Positions 1 through 8,125 of a DNA stretch of 64,000 nt are shown here, one piece after another. This DNA comes from Pseudacidovorax sp. (GTDB taxonomy: Bacteria; Pseudomonadota; Gammaproteobacteria; Burkholderiales; Burkholderiaceae_C). Made by a program: the position numbers and the translations under genes. Below the pieces are notes generated by a model. It had not been told where the DNA came from. It saw nothing but the letters and a program-made list of their open reading frames with translations, and did not search any database. Positions within the stretch are counted from its first letter, which is position 1. Each line of letters begins with the position of its first letter. The stretch is taken from NCBI RefSeq assembly GCF_017991995.1, contig NZ_JAGOPN010000008.1:62001-126000 (forward strand), in the 5' to 3' direction.

Positions 1-365
1 ATGCCGGGCGCGATGACCTCGCCCGCCTCGGACGCCTGCGCGTCCAGCGGCGGGAAGGCCATGCCCTGGCCGTTCTCGCGCGCATAGATGGCCACCACCC
101 GTCCGATGGGGACGATGATGTCGCGCGCGGTGCCGGCGAAGCGGGCCTTGAACTCGATGAAGTCGTTGCCGATCTTCAGCGCGCTGGTCGCGTCGTAGCT
201 GATGTTCAGCACGATCTCGCCGTTCTTGACGTACTCGCGCGGGACCTGGACGGTCTCGTCCACCACGACCGCGATGTACGGTGTGAAGCCGTGGTCGGTG
301 CACCATTCGTAGAGCGCACGCAACAGGTACGGCCGCAACGATGTGGATTCGAGGGCGCTGATCAT
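1..365 (-). CDS. sspB: ClpXP adaptor SspB (partial, 3' end outside window)
   Basis: SspB is the adaptor that brings ssrA-tagged, ribosome-rescued peptides to ClpXP for degradation in the cytoplasm. The visible 121 codons start MISALESTSLRPYLLRALY, the family's N-terminal dimer helix, and continue through the tag-binding beta-barrel (YIAVVVD, NISYDATSALKIGND, FKARFAG, IPIGRVVAIYARENGQG-type segments). The flexible C-terminal ClpX-binding tail lies beyond the left edge. The ATG is 37 bases after the sspA stop codon, the usual sspA-sspB operon arrangement, so the two are probably co-transcribed. Identification is secure; the length cannot be judged. Confidence 0.95.
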   Translation of the reverse strand, partial: MISALESTSLRPYLLRALYEWCTDHGFTPYIAVVVDETVQVPREYVKNGEIVLNISYDATSALKIGNDFIEFKARFAGTARDIIVPIGRVVAIYARENGQGMAFPPLDAQASEAGEVIAPG

Positions 366-402
366 GAATGGCGCGTCGTTCTCTCTTGCCGTCGCCGCGC
401 GC

Positions 403-1014
403 TTACTTGCGCATCACCTTCTCGGAAGGCGTCAGCGCCTCGATGTAGGCGGGGCGCGAGAAGATGCGCTCGGCGTACTTCAGCAGCGGCGCGGCGTTCT
501 TGCTCAGGTCGATGCCGTAGTAGTCCAGACGCCACAGCAGCGGGGCGATGGCCACGTCGAGCATCGAGAAGTTCTCGCCCAGCATGTACTTGTTCTTGAG
601 GAACACCGGGGCCAGCTGCGTCAGGCGGTCGCGGATGTGCGAGCGGGCCTTCTCGATGGCCTTGTCGTTGCCCTTGGCGCCGCGGTTCTCGAGCGTGGAG
701 ACGTGGACGAACAGCTCCTTCTCGAAGTTCAGCAGGAACAGGCGCACGCGGGCGCGGTCCACCGGGTCGCCAGGCATCAACTGCGGATGCGGGAAGCGCT
801 CGTCGATGTACTCGTTGATGATGTTCGATTCGTACAGGATCAGGTCGCGCTCGACCAGGATCGGCACCTGCCCGTACGGATTCATCACGCTGATGTCCTC
901 GGGCTTGTTGTAGAGGTCGACGTCACGGATTTCGAAGTCCATGCCCTTTTCAAACAGCACGAAGCGGCAGCGGTGGGAGAAAGGGCAGGTCGTTCCGGAA
1001 TACAGCACCATCAT
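403..1014 (-). CDS. sspA: Stringent starvation protein A (GST-fold RNA polymerase-associated protein)
   Basis: SspA binds RNA polymerase and acts as a transcription regulator in starvation and acid stress; it has a glutathione-transferase fold but is not known as an active transferase. The 203-residue product starts MMVLYSGTTCPFSHRCRF, a GST/thioredoxin-like N-terminal domain (about residues 1-80, with NPYGQVPIL and the ESNIINEYIDE segment), followed by an all-helical C-terminal domain (about 85-200). A longer reading frame begins at 1065, but that start lies inside the terminator hairpin of the upstream petC gene, so the ATG at 1014 is preferred; a second ATG follows directly at 1011. It is followed by sspB. 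Confidence 0.95.
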   Translation of the reverse strand: MMVLYSGTTCPFSHRCRFVLFEKGMDFEIRDVDLYNKPEDISVMNPYGQVPILVERDLILYESNIINEYIDERFPHPQLMPGDPVDRARVRLFLLNFEKELFVHVSTLENRGAKGNDKAIEKARSHIRDRLTQLAPVFLKNKYMLGENFSMLDVAIAPLLWRLDYYGIDLSKNAAPLLKYAERIFSRPAYIEALTPSEKVMRK

Positions 1015-1027
1015 GGCGAAAGGCTCC

Positions 1028-1068
1028 AAAAAATCAAAAAAGAGTGGGCCGCTTGAGCAGCCCACTCT
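1028..1068 (-). terminator. Intrinsic terminator of the petABC operon
   Basis: A perfect 9-bp stem (AGAGTGGGC pairing with GCCCACTCT, plus-strand positions 1041-1049 and 1060-1068) with a 10-nt loop is followed, in minus-strand direction, by TTTTTTGATTTTTTT (1028-1040). It sits 49 bases past the petC stop and just before sspA, so it should separate petABC transcription from sspAB. Confidence 0.9.
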
Positions 1069-1116
1069 GTACGTTCACGCACCCGGCAAGCCCGGGCCAC
1101 GCCGTCCGCGTTCTCT

Positions 1117-1872
1117 CTACTTCACGTCCTTCCAGAACGCGGCATTGAGACGCCAGACGAAGACCAGCGACACCGCCAGGAACAGCAACACCCACACGCC
1201 GACGCGCACGCGGGTGTTCTGCGCGGGCTCTGCCATCCACTGCAGGTAATTGACCAGGTCGCCAACGGCCTGGTCGAACTGCAGGGGCGTCATCTTGCCC
1301 GGCTTGACCTGCTCCCAGCCCTTGAGCACCTCGGTTTCGTGGCCGTGCTGCTCCACCTTGTCATAGACCGGGCGGCGCTCGCCTTGCAATTCCCACAGCA
1401 CGTTGGGCATGCCCACGCTCGGGAAGGCAAGGTTGTTCCAGCCGGTTGCCTTGGTGTCGTCGCGGTAGTAGGTGCGCAGGTAGGTGTAGAGGTAGTCGGC
1501 ACCGGTGCCATTGTGACCTGCGCGCGAACGCGCCACCAAAGTGAGGTCGGGCGGGGTGCCGCCGAACCATTCCTTGGCCTGTCGGGCATCGATGTTGGCC
1601 TTCATCGTGTCACCCACCTTTTCGGTGGTGAACAGCAGATTGTCCTTGATCTGCTGTTCGGAGAGGCCGATGTCCTGCAGGCGGTTGTAGCGCATGAAGG
1701 CGGCCGAGTGGCAGTTGAGGCAGTAATTGACGAAAAGCTTGGCGCCGTTCTGCAGCGAAGCCAGGTCATTGGTGCGCACCGGCGCCTTGTCCCAGGCGAT
1801 GCCGCCTTCGGCCGCCAGGGCGCCCGTGGCAAGGCCCAGCGCCATCATCAACGAGAGGATCAGTTTCTTCAT
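1117..1872 (-). CDS. petC: Cytochrome c1 subunit of the cytochrome bc1 complex
   Basis: Cytochrome c1 takes electrons from the Rieske protein and passes them to soluble cytochrome c on the periplasmic side of complex III. The 251-residue protein has a cleavable signal peptide (about residues 1-21), one haem c motif CLNCH at residues 51-55, a GMP segment that probably supplies the methionine ligand, and a C-terminal membrane anchor (about 225-245). It follows petB by 24 bases and is the last gene of petABC, before a strong terminator. It is a separate gene, not fused to cytochrome b as in some bacteria. Confidence 0.97.
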   Translation of the reverse strand: MKKLILSLMMALGLATGALAAEGGIAWDKAPVRTNDLASLQNGAKLFVNYCLNCHSAAFMRYNRLQDIGLSEQQIKDNLLFTTEKVGDTMKANIDARQAKEWFGGTPPDLTLVARSRAGHNGTGADYLYTYLRTYYRDDTKATGWNNLAFPSVGMPNVLWELQGERRPVYDKVEQHGHETEVLKGWEQVKPGKMTPLQFDQAVGDLVNYLQWMAEPAQNTRVRVGVWVLLFLAVSLVFVWRLNAAFWKDVK

Positions 1873-1896
1873 GGGGATGCTTCTCCGGCGGCTCGG

Positions 1897-3300
1897 TCAG
1901 TGCGCGGCAAAGGTCACGCGCTCGGGCACGGGCTTGAACTCGCCCAGGCGGGTCCACCACGGCATGAGCAGGAAGAAGCCGAAATAGAACAGGGTACCGA
2001 CCTGCGACACACGCTCGCCGAGGGGGGACGGCGGCTGCACACCCAGATAGGCCAGCACCACGAAGACGACGACGAACACGCCGTAGAGGTACTTGTGCCA
2101 GGAAGGACGGTAGCGGATCGACTTCACCGGGCTCTTGTCCAGCCAGGGCAGGAAGAACAGGATGATCACGGCGCCGCCCATGACGACCACGCCCCAGAAC
2201 TTGGCGTCGATGGACAGCATCATCGCGCAGGCGATGACGGCCGCCACCACCACGGCGATCTTGGCAACGCTGGCCATGCGCGTCTTCCAGACGCCGAACA
2301 CCGCGGCACCGACGACGCAGGCGATGAGCGCGTACATCATCTCGCTGGTGATGGCACGCAGCATCGAATAGAAGGGCGTGAAGTACCAGACCGGGGCGAT
2401 GTGGTTGGGCGTCTTGAGCGGATCGGCCGGGATGAAGTTGTTGTACTCCAGGAAGTAGCCGCCCATTTCCGGCGCGAAGAAGATCACCGCCGTGAACACG
2501 ATCAGGAACATCACGACCGCGAAGATGTCGTGCACCGTGTAGTACGGGTGGAACGGGATGCCGTCCAGCGGCCGGCCCTGCGCGTCCTTGTTGGCCTTGA
2601 TCTCGATGCCGTCGGGGTTGTTGGAACCCACGTCGTGCAGCGCCAGCAGGTGCGCCACCACCAGGCCCAGCAGCACCAGCGGCACCGCGATCACGTGGAA
2701 GCTGAAGAAGCGGTTGAGGGTGGCGTCGCTCACCACATAGTCGCCACGGATCAGCAGCGCCAGGTCGGGTCCGATGAAGGGAATCGCGGAGAACAGGTTC
2801 ACGATCACCTGCGCGCCCCAGTAGGACATCTGGCCCCAGGGCAGCAGGTAGCCCATGAAGGCCTCGGCCATCAGGCACAGGAAGATCGCGCAGCCGAAGA
2901 TCCAGACCAGCTCGCGCGGCTTGCGGTAACTGCCGTACAGCAGGCCGCGGAACATGTGGAGATACACCACCACGAAGAAGGCCGAGGCGCCGGTGGAGTG
3001 CATGTAGCGGATCAGCCAGCCCCAGGGCACGTCGCGCATGATGTACTCGACCGAGGCGAAGGCCTGGGTCGCATCGGGCTTGTAGTGCATCACCAGGAAG
3101 ATGCCGGTCACGATCTGGATGACCAGCACCAGCAGCGCCAGCGAGCCGAAGATGTACCAGAAGTTGAAATTCTTCGGCGCGTAGTACTCCGACATGTGGA
3201 CGCGGTAGGCGTCGAAGGCGGTCGGGAAGCGGTTGTGCAGCCAGTTGCCCAGCTTGGCGCCGGCGGGCGCGTTGGGCGAGATGTCCTTGAATTCGGCCAT
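1897..3300 (-). CDS. petB: Cytochrome b subunit of the cytochrome bc1 complex
   Basis: Membrane subunit of complex III that carries haems bL and bH and the Qo and Qi quinone sites. The 467-residue protein shows the expected set of transmembrane helices, the helix B and D histidines that bind the two haems, and the [14 protein letters not shown] segment of the Qo region. The Qo-site motif usually written PEWY reads PVWY here ([12 protein letters not shown]). It lies between petA and petC, 16 bases after the petA stop codon. Confidence 0.97.
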   Translation of the reverse strand: MAEFKDISPNAPAGAKLGNWLHNRFPTAFDAYRVHMSEYYAPKNFNFWYIFGSLALLVLVIQIVTGIFLVMHYKPDATQAFASVEYIMRDVPWGWLIRYMHSTGASAFFVVVYLHMFRGLLYGSYRKPRELVWIFGCAIFLCLMAEAFMGYLLPWGQMSYWGAQVIVNLFSAIPFIGPDLALLIRGDYVVSDATLNRFFSFHVIAVPLVLLGLVVAHLLALHDVGSNNPDGIEIKANKDAQGRPLDGIPFHPYYTVHDIFAVVMFLIVFTAVIFFAPEMGGYFLEYNNFIPADPLKTPNHIAPVWYFTPFYSMLRAITSEMMYALIACVVGAAVFGVWKTRMASVAKIAVVVAAVIACAMMLSIDAKFWGVVVMGGAVIILFFLPWLDKSPVKSIRYRPSWHKYLYGVFVVVFVVLAYLGVQPPSPLGERVSQVGTLFYFGFFLLMPWWTRLGEFKPVPERVTFAAH

Positions 3301-3316
3301 GGGTGTCTCCTCCCGC

Positions 3317-3937
3317 TCAGGCGTTGGCGTTGCCGTCTTCGCCGATCAACAGGCGCGTTTCCGACAGGTACCTGTGCGGCGGAACGGGCAGGTTGTCGGG
3401 CGCGGGCTTGTTCTTGAACACGCGGCCGGCCAGATCGAAGGTCGAGCCGTGGCAGGGGCAGAGGAAACCGCCCTGCCAGTCGTCGGGCAGCGAGGGCTGA
3501 GGACCCGCCTGCAGCTTGTCGGTGGGCGAGCAGCCCAGGTGGGTGCAGATGCCGACCACGACCAGCACCTCCGGCTTGATCGAGCGGTTCTCGTTCTGGG
3601 CGTACTTGGGCGTGAATTCGGACGGATTGCGCTTGGACAGCGGATCGGCGAGCAGCGGATCCAGCTTGGGCAACTCGGCGATCTGCGCGGGCGAGCGCTT
3701 GAGGATCCAGACGGGCTTGCCACGCCATTCGACCGTGATCTTTTCGCCGACCTGCAGGCCGCCGATGTCGACCTCGACCGGCGCGCCGGCCGCCTTGGCT
3801 TTTTCGGACGGCTGGAAGGTGCTCACGAAGGGAATCGCTGTGGCAACCCCACCCACAGCGCCGGCACAGCCGGATGCAATCAGCCAGGTCCGCTTGCTGG
3901 CGTCGACCCGTTTCGGGCCGACCGGGATATCACTCAT
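3317..3937 (-). CDS. petA: Ubiquinol-cytochrome c reductase Rieske iron-sulfur subunit
   Basis: The Rieske protein takes the first electron from ubiquinol at the Qo site and moves it to cytochrome c1. The 206-residue product has an N-terminal uncleaved anchor (about 17-40) and both cluster-binding motifs, CTHLGC (C131, H133, C136) and CPCHG (C160, C162, H163), so it should bind a [2Fe-2S] cluster. Rieske proteins are usually Tat substrates; the motif here is SKRTWLIA, with Lys-Arg instead of Arg-Arg. The ATG at 3937 follows GAGGAACCCCC and gives the expected N-terminus; a longer in-frame reading from 3979 is unlikely. First gene of petABC. Confidence 0.97.
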   Translation of the reverse strand: MSDIPVGPKRVDASKRTWLIASGCAGAVGGVATAIPFVSTFQPSEKAKAAGAPVEVDIGGLQVGEKITVEWRGKPVWILKRSPAQIAELPKLDPLLADPLSKRNPSEFTPKYAQNENRSIKPEVLVVVGICTHLGCSPTDKLQAGPQPSLPDDWQGGFLCPCHGSTFDLAGRVFKNKPAPDNLPVPPHRYLSETRLLIGEDGNANA

Positions 3938-3982
3938 GGGGGTTCCTCGATGTACTTGTGGGCTGTGCCGGGTCAACAAACA

Positions 3983-4012
3983 ATTTTAGCGGAGGGGTTT
4001 TCGCTGCTTCAA
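3983..4012 (-). promoter_or_regulatory. Candidate sigma70 promoter of petABC
   Basis: Read on the minus strand, TTGAAG (plus coordinates 4007-4012) is separated by 18 bases from TAAAAT (3983-3988). Transcription would begin near 3976, about 39 bases upstream of the petA start codon. Confidence 0.6.
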
Positions 4013-4128
4013 CGCGGGACACCCCCGATATCCAAGCCGTCGCGGCCGTCCGCCAAGAGGCAGGAAAAGGCCCGACAACCGCGGATCGGAGCCATCATGC
4101 CGTCGGGCTCGACGCCCGTCCGACTCTC

Positions 4129-4134
4129 TATACT
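4129..4134 (+). promoter_or_regulatory. Candidate sigmaS-type -10 element upstream of mscL
   Basis: TCTATACTTT around 4127-4136 closely matches the extended -10 box favoured by RpoS (CTATACT). No convincing -35 is seen, which fits sigmaS promoters. A start near 4141 would give a leader of about 37 bases. mscL of E. coli is known to be induced through RpoS, so the match is plausible, but it is based on pattern alone. Confidence 0.5.
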
Positions 4135-4177
4135 TTCCCCTAAAGTGTTAACACACATGGGAAAGGAGAAACTTTTC

Positions 4178-4612
4178 ATGAGCTTTTTCAGCGAGTTCCG
4201 CGAATTTGCGGTCAAGGGCAATGTGGTCGATCTGGCCGTGGGCGTGATCATCGGCGGCGCATTCGGAAAGATCGTCGATTCGCTGGTCGGCGACGTGATC
4301 ATGCCGCTGGTGGGGCTGGTCTTCGGCCGACTCGATTTCTCCAACCTCTACGTCGTGCTCGGCACGATACCTGCGGGCGTGACCAATACCTTGGCCGATC
4401 TCAAGAAAGCCGGTGTTCCCGTCCTGGCCTACGGCAACTTCCTGACGATCGTCGTCAACTTCGTGATCCTGGCCTTCGTGATCTTCATGATGGTCAAGCA
4501 GATCAACAGGCTGCGCCGCGAAAAGGCGGAACCGGCCGCCGCCGCGCCTGCCGCGCCGCCGGAAGACATCGTGCTGCTGCGCGAGATCCGCGACAGCCTC
4601 GCACGCCGCTGA
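4178..4612 (+). CDS. mscL: Large-conductance mechanosensitive channel MscL
   Basis: MscL is an inner-membrane pentameric channel that opens under high membrane tension and releases solutes during hypo-osmotic shock. The 144-residue protein begins [20 protein letters not shown], the family's amphipathic N-terminal helix, followed by TM1 (about 15-45), a periplasmic loop, TM2 (about 76-100) and a charged C-terminal helix. The start is set by AAAGGAG (4162-4168) ten bases upstream; a nearby upstream ATG at 4157 has no comparable site. It stands alone between the divergent petABC operon and the convergent pdxA. Confidence 0.97.
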   Translation: MSFFSEFREFAVKGNVVDLAVGVIIGGAFGKIVDSLVGDVIMPLVGLVFGRLDFSNLYVVLGTIPAGVTNTLADLKKAGVPVLAYGNFLTIVVNFVILAFVIFMMVKQINRLRREKAEPAAAAPAAPPEDIVLLREIRDSLARR

Positions 4613-4684
4613 ACATCCACCCGCCCCTGCGCAGCGGGCGGCGCCGGGGCCGTCGGCGCAGTACGCCGTTCGCCGGCAGCCCGC

Positions 4685-5737
4685 TCAGCAGCCGGCCAGG
4701 CTTCGCGCCATCCGCACGGCGGCGATCAGGCTGTCGGCCTTCGCGACGCCCTGGCCAGCGATGTCGAAGGCGGTGCCGTGGTCTGGGCTGGTTCGCACGA
4801 AGGGCAGGCCCAGCGTCACGTTGACGCCGGTCTCCACGCCGAGGTACTTCACCGGGATGAGCCCCTGATCGTGGTACATCGCGATCACGGCGTCGAACTC
4901 GCCTGCGGCCTGGCCCGGCTGGCGTCGAGCCCTCATGAACACCGTGTCCGGCGCGAAGGGGCCGAAGGCCTCGATGCCCTCGGCGCGCGCGTCGGCCACC
5001 GCCGGGGCGATCCGCTCGATTTCCTCCCGGCCGAACAGGCCGCCCTCCCCGGCATGCGGATTGAGGCCCGCCACGGCGATGCGTGGCACGCGGCCCAGCA
5101 TGCGGGCCAACGACGCATGCGTGATGCGCAGCGTCTGCAGCACGCCGCCGCGGCTCAGGCGATCGATGGCCTCCCGCAGCGACACATGGATGCTGACCAG
5201 CACGGTGCGCAGTTCGTCGTTGGCCAGCATCATCCGCACCGGAACCTCCTCGATGCCCACGCCCCGGAAGGCCGCGGCCTCGGCCTGGAGCAGTTCGGTG
5301 TGGCCCGGAAAACCGTAGCCGGCCGCAGACAACGCCTCCTTGTGCAGGGGGGCCGTCACCATGGCCGCGATCTCCCGGCGCAGCGCGGCGCGCGCTGCCC
5401 ATTCGACGGCAGTGCCCGCGCTGCGGCCCGCTTCGGCCGTGATGCGGCCATAGTCTGGCGGCACCAGCGATGCGCCGACCTGCAGCACGGGAATGCATCG
5501 AGGCGGCATGGCCCACGCGTCGGCCGGCCGCTCGATCTGCGCGACGGGCCAGGCCAGGCCCTGCGGACCGGCCATCAATCGGGCAGCACGGCGCATCACG
5601 GCGACATCGCCGGCGACGAAGCAATGCCGCAGCGCATCCGGCGCCTCCTGCCAGGCACGCACGATGATCTCCGGACCGATGCCCGCCGGGTCTCCCTGGG
5701 TAAGCGCCAGGACGGAAGAAGCATCGGGGGCACGCAT
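4685..5737 (-). CDS. pdxA: 4-hydroxythreonine-4-phosphate dehydrogenase
   Basis: PdxA oxidises 4-phosphohydroxy-L-threonine to the precursor that PdxJ condenses to pyridoxine 5'-phosphate (DXP-dependent vitamin B6 synthesis). The 350-residue protein starts MRAPDASSVLALTQGDPAGI and holds the family signatures GDPAGIGPEI near the N-terminus, APLHKEAL with a metal-ligand histidine, and HDQGLIPVK and PDHGTAFDIAG near the C-terminus. The ATG at 5737 lies directly after the Nif3-like gene (10-base gap), so the two are probably co-transcribed. A longer in-frame extension exists but overlaps the Nif3-like gene and has no homology to PdxA. Confidence 0.95.
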   Translation of the reverse strand: MRAPDASSVLALTQGDPAGIGPEIIVRAWQEAPDALRHCFVAGDVAVMRRAARLMAGPQGLAWPVAQIERPADAWAMPPRCIPVLQVGASLVPPDYGRITAEAGRSAGTAVEWAARAALRREIAAMVTAPLHKEALSAAGYGFPGHTELLQAEAAAFRGVGIEEVPVRMMLANDELRTVLVSIHVSLREAIDRLSRGGVLQTLRITHASLARMLGRVPRIAVAGLNPHAGEGGLFGREEIERIAPAVADARAEGIEAFGPFAPDTVFMRARRQPGQAAGEFDAVIAMYHDQGLIPVKYLGVETGVNVTLGLPFVRTSPDHGTAFDIAGQGVAKADSLIAAVRMARSLAGC

Positions 5738-5747
5738 GGCGAACGGC

Positions 5748-6512
5748 TCAGGCAGGGTTGTCGATGTCGATGAACTCATGCGCCAATCCGAATTGCGCCG
5801 CGACATGCGCGGCAACGGCGGGGGCGCCGTAGCGCTCGGTGGCATGGTGACCGCAGGCAAGGAAGGCCACGCCCGACTCCCGGGCGTAGTGCGCCTGGGG
5901 CTCGGAGATCTCGCCGGTGATGAAGGCATCGGCCCCGGCGGCGATGGCCGCCTCGAAGAAGCCCTGCGCGCCGCCCGTGCACCACGCGATGCGCTGCAAC
6001 GGCCGGCCGTCGCCGGGAATGGCGGTGACGCGCCGCTCCAGCCGTGCCTCGATGTGCAGGGCCAGTTGCTGCGCGCTCTCGAACTGCAGCCCCGCGCCCG
6101 GCGCGCCGAGCCAGCCCAGGTCCTGGTCGCCGAATCGCTGATGCTGGGGGACGAGCCCCAGTTGCCTGCCCAACTGCGCGTTGTTTCCCAATTCGGCATG
6201 GGCGTCCAGCGGCAGGTGATAGGCAAAGAGATTGACGTCATGGCCGATCAGCAGGCCGAGCCGCTGGCGCATCCAGCCGGTCACCCGCCCGTCCTGGCCG
6301 CGCCAGAACAGGCCGTGGTGGACGAACAAGGCGTCCGCACCTGCCGCGATGCCCGCCTCGATGAAGGCGCGGCTGGCAGTCACGCCGGAGACGATCTTGC
6401 GGATCTCGCCCCGCCCTTCCACCTGCAGGCCGTTGGGCCCGTAGTCCTTGAACCGTTCGGGCGACAGCAGCTCGTCGAAGGCGTGCAGCAGGGCGGATCG
6501 CGTGATGCTCAT
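5748..6512 (-). CDS. Nif3-like dinuclear metal centre protein (YbgI/DUF34 family)
   Basis: Members of this family form hexameric toroids with a two-metal site in each subunit; GTP cyclohydrolase I type 2 activity has been proposed for some, but the bacterial function is not settled. The 254-residue product shows the metal-binding motifs VHHGLFW (near residue 63), the YHLPLDAH segment and GHHATERYG near the C-terminus. Its start overlaps the stop codon of the upstream MFS gene as ATGA (6509-6512), which indicates translational coupling. It is often found near HtrA, Tat and pet genes in Burkholderiales, as here. Confidence 0.9.
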   Translation of the reverse strand: MSITRSALLHAFDELLSPERFKDYGPNGLQVEGRGEIRKIVSGVTASRAFIEAGIAAGADALFVHHGLFWRGQDGRVTGWMRQRLGLLIGHDVNLFAYHLPLDAHAELGNNAQLGRQLGLVPQHQRFGDQDLGWLGAPGAGLQFESAQQLALHIEARLERRVTAIPGDGRPLQRIAWCTGGAQGFFEAAIAAGADAFITGEISEPQAHYARESGVAFLACGHHATERYGAPAVAAHVAAQFGLAHEFIDIDNPA

Positions 6513-7822
6513 GCGCGCATTGTCGCGGGCCGCATGGCATGGCCGCGCGCGGCCAGCGGCAACCAGGCCAGCACGAAGCCCAGCAGCGCGAGCGCACCGA
6601 CATAGTGGGCGGGCGCCATCAGGTCGCGCTGCAGCCAGAGCGTCAAGATCACGGGCGTCAGCCCGCCGAAGATGGCGTACGACATGTTGTAGGCAAACGA
6701 CAGGCCGGAGAAGCGCACCGGCGCCGGAAAGGCGCGCACCCCGGCGATCGGCACCGTCGCGATGGTGCCCACGAACAGGCCGACCAGCCCGTAGTGCCAG
6801 AAGAGCGAGGCGGTGGTGCCCGGCAGGCCGGTGTAGAAGAGATAGGCCGTAATGAACAGACCGGCCCAGCCGACCAGCATGGTCGGCCTGGTGCCGAAGC
6901 GGTCGCAGGCCCAGCCGACGATCACACAGCCCAGCGTCAGCGTCAGCGTGGCCAGGGCGTTGGCCTCCAGCGCGATGGCCGCAGGAATGTGGTGCACCTT
7001 CTGCAGGTAGGTGGGCGTGTACAGCACCACCACCACGATGGCGGCGGACAGCACCCAGGTCAGCAGTGCCACGAAGAAGACGGGGCCGCGGTGGTCGCGC
7101 ACGATCGTCTTGAGGGGCAGTTCGGCCGCCACATTGCGCCGCTGGGCCAGTTCCTGGAACACCGGCGTCTCGTGCAGGAAGCGCCGCAGGTACACCGACA
7201 CCAGGCCGAACACGCCACCCAGGATGAAGGGAATGCGCCAAGCGAAGTCGCTCACCTCCGCCGGAACGTAGTGGGTGTTGATGGCCACTGCCACCAGAGA
7301 CCCGAGCAGGATGCCGCCAGTGATGCCGGCCGTGAGCGTGCCCACGCCCAGCCCGTAGCGCTGGGCCGGCACATGCTCGCCGATGAAGACCCAGGCGCCC
7401 GGCATCTCACCGCCGATCGCGGCGCCCTGCAGCACACGCATGAGCAGCAACAGCAACGGGGCGGCCACACCGATCGCCGCGTAGGTGGGCAGCAGGCCGA
7501 TCACCAGCGTCGGCACCGCCATCAGGAAGATCGACAGCGAGAACATCCGCTTGCGGCCCAGCAGATCGCCGAAGTGGGCGATGACGATGCCACCGACCGG
7601 CCGGGCCAGGTACCCCGCCGCAAAGATGCCGAAGGTCTGCAGCTGCCGCAGCCAGTCGGGCATCTCCGCAGGGAAGAACAACGCCCCGATGACCGTGGCA
7701 AAGAAGACGTAGATGACGAAATCGTAGAACTCGAGCGTGCCGCCCAGCGCCGAAAGGGCGAGTGTCTTGTAGTCGCGCGCGGTGAGGGCACGCGGACCGG
7801 CGGAAGGGAATGCAGAGGACAT
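6509..7822 (-). CDS. MFS transporter, metabolite:H+ symporter (MHS) type
   Basis: Inner-membrane permease of 437 residues with 12 predicted transmembrane helices. The opening LGGTLEFYDFVIYVF and the loop GDLLGRKRMF between helices 2 and 3 are typical of the metabolite:proton symporter family (relatives of ProP, KgtP, ShiA). The substrate cannot be told from sequence. The ATG at 7822 gives the usual short cytoplasmic N-terminus; an in-frame extension to 7927 is probably untranslated. It is the first gene of a minus-strand group with the Nif3-like protein and pdxA and faces the divergent HtrA protease gene across about 300 bases. Confidence 0.9.
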   Translation of the reverse strand: MSSAFPSAGPRALTARDYKTLALSALGGTLEFYDFVIYVFFATVIGALFFPAEMPDWLRQLQTFGIFAAGYLARPVGGIVIAHFGDLLGRKRMFSLSIFLMAVPTLVIGLLPTYAAIGVAAPLLLLLMRVLQGAAIGGEMPGAWVFIGEHVPAQRYGLGVGTLTAGITGGILLGSLVAVAINTHYVPAEVSDFAWRIPFILGGVFGLVSVYLRRFLHETPVFQELAQRRNVAAELPLKTIVRDHRGPVFFVALLTWVLSAAIVVVVLYTPTYLQKVHHIPAAIALEANALATLTLTLGCVIVGWACDRFGTRPTMLVGWAGLFITAYLFYTGLPGTTASLFWHYGLVGLFVGTIATVPIAGVRAFPAPVRFSGLSFAYNMSYAIFGGLTPVILTLWLQRDLMAPAHYVGALALLGFVLAWLPLAARGHAMRPATMRA

Positions 7823-8125
7823 GACAGAGCAATGCAGCGGAGACGGCCGCCGGCCGGCGCGTCCGACACGGGACACGGAAGGTGAGGGAAGACAGCGAGG
7901 GCGTCGACAGGCGTGAGACACAGACAACCGGATGGATTGCGCAGGCCACTGTCGGGGCGGCCGGATAGGCCAAGACCGGAGATTTTAGGGTTTACCCCTG
8001 GCCTCGAGCCGCAACGGGGTCTTGTCCGACGTCGAATCAAAAGTCGGCTCCGACCGTTGGGAGACAATTCCGGGCCGGCGGACCCCTCCGCCTTCCCTCT
8101 GCCACAGCACCCCTCCTCTCTCCTC
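7823..8125 (+). other. Divergent intergenic region between MFS gene and HtrA-family protease gene
   Basis: A 303-base stretch without a supported gene. It should hold the divergent promoters for the two flanking genes. A TAAAAT box is seen on the minus strand (7982-7987), without a matching -35. A small hairpin, GTCGG-CT-CCGAC, lies near 8043-8054. I see no convincing complete promoter. Confidence 0.4.

Noticed and set aside
1339-3417. A 692-codon open frame on the plus strand across petC and petB
   Set aside because: It is antisense to two conserved cytochrome genes and rich in His, Asp, Val and Arg, a common artefact of high GC.
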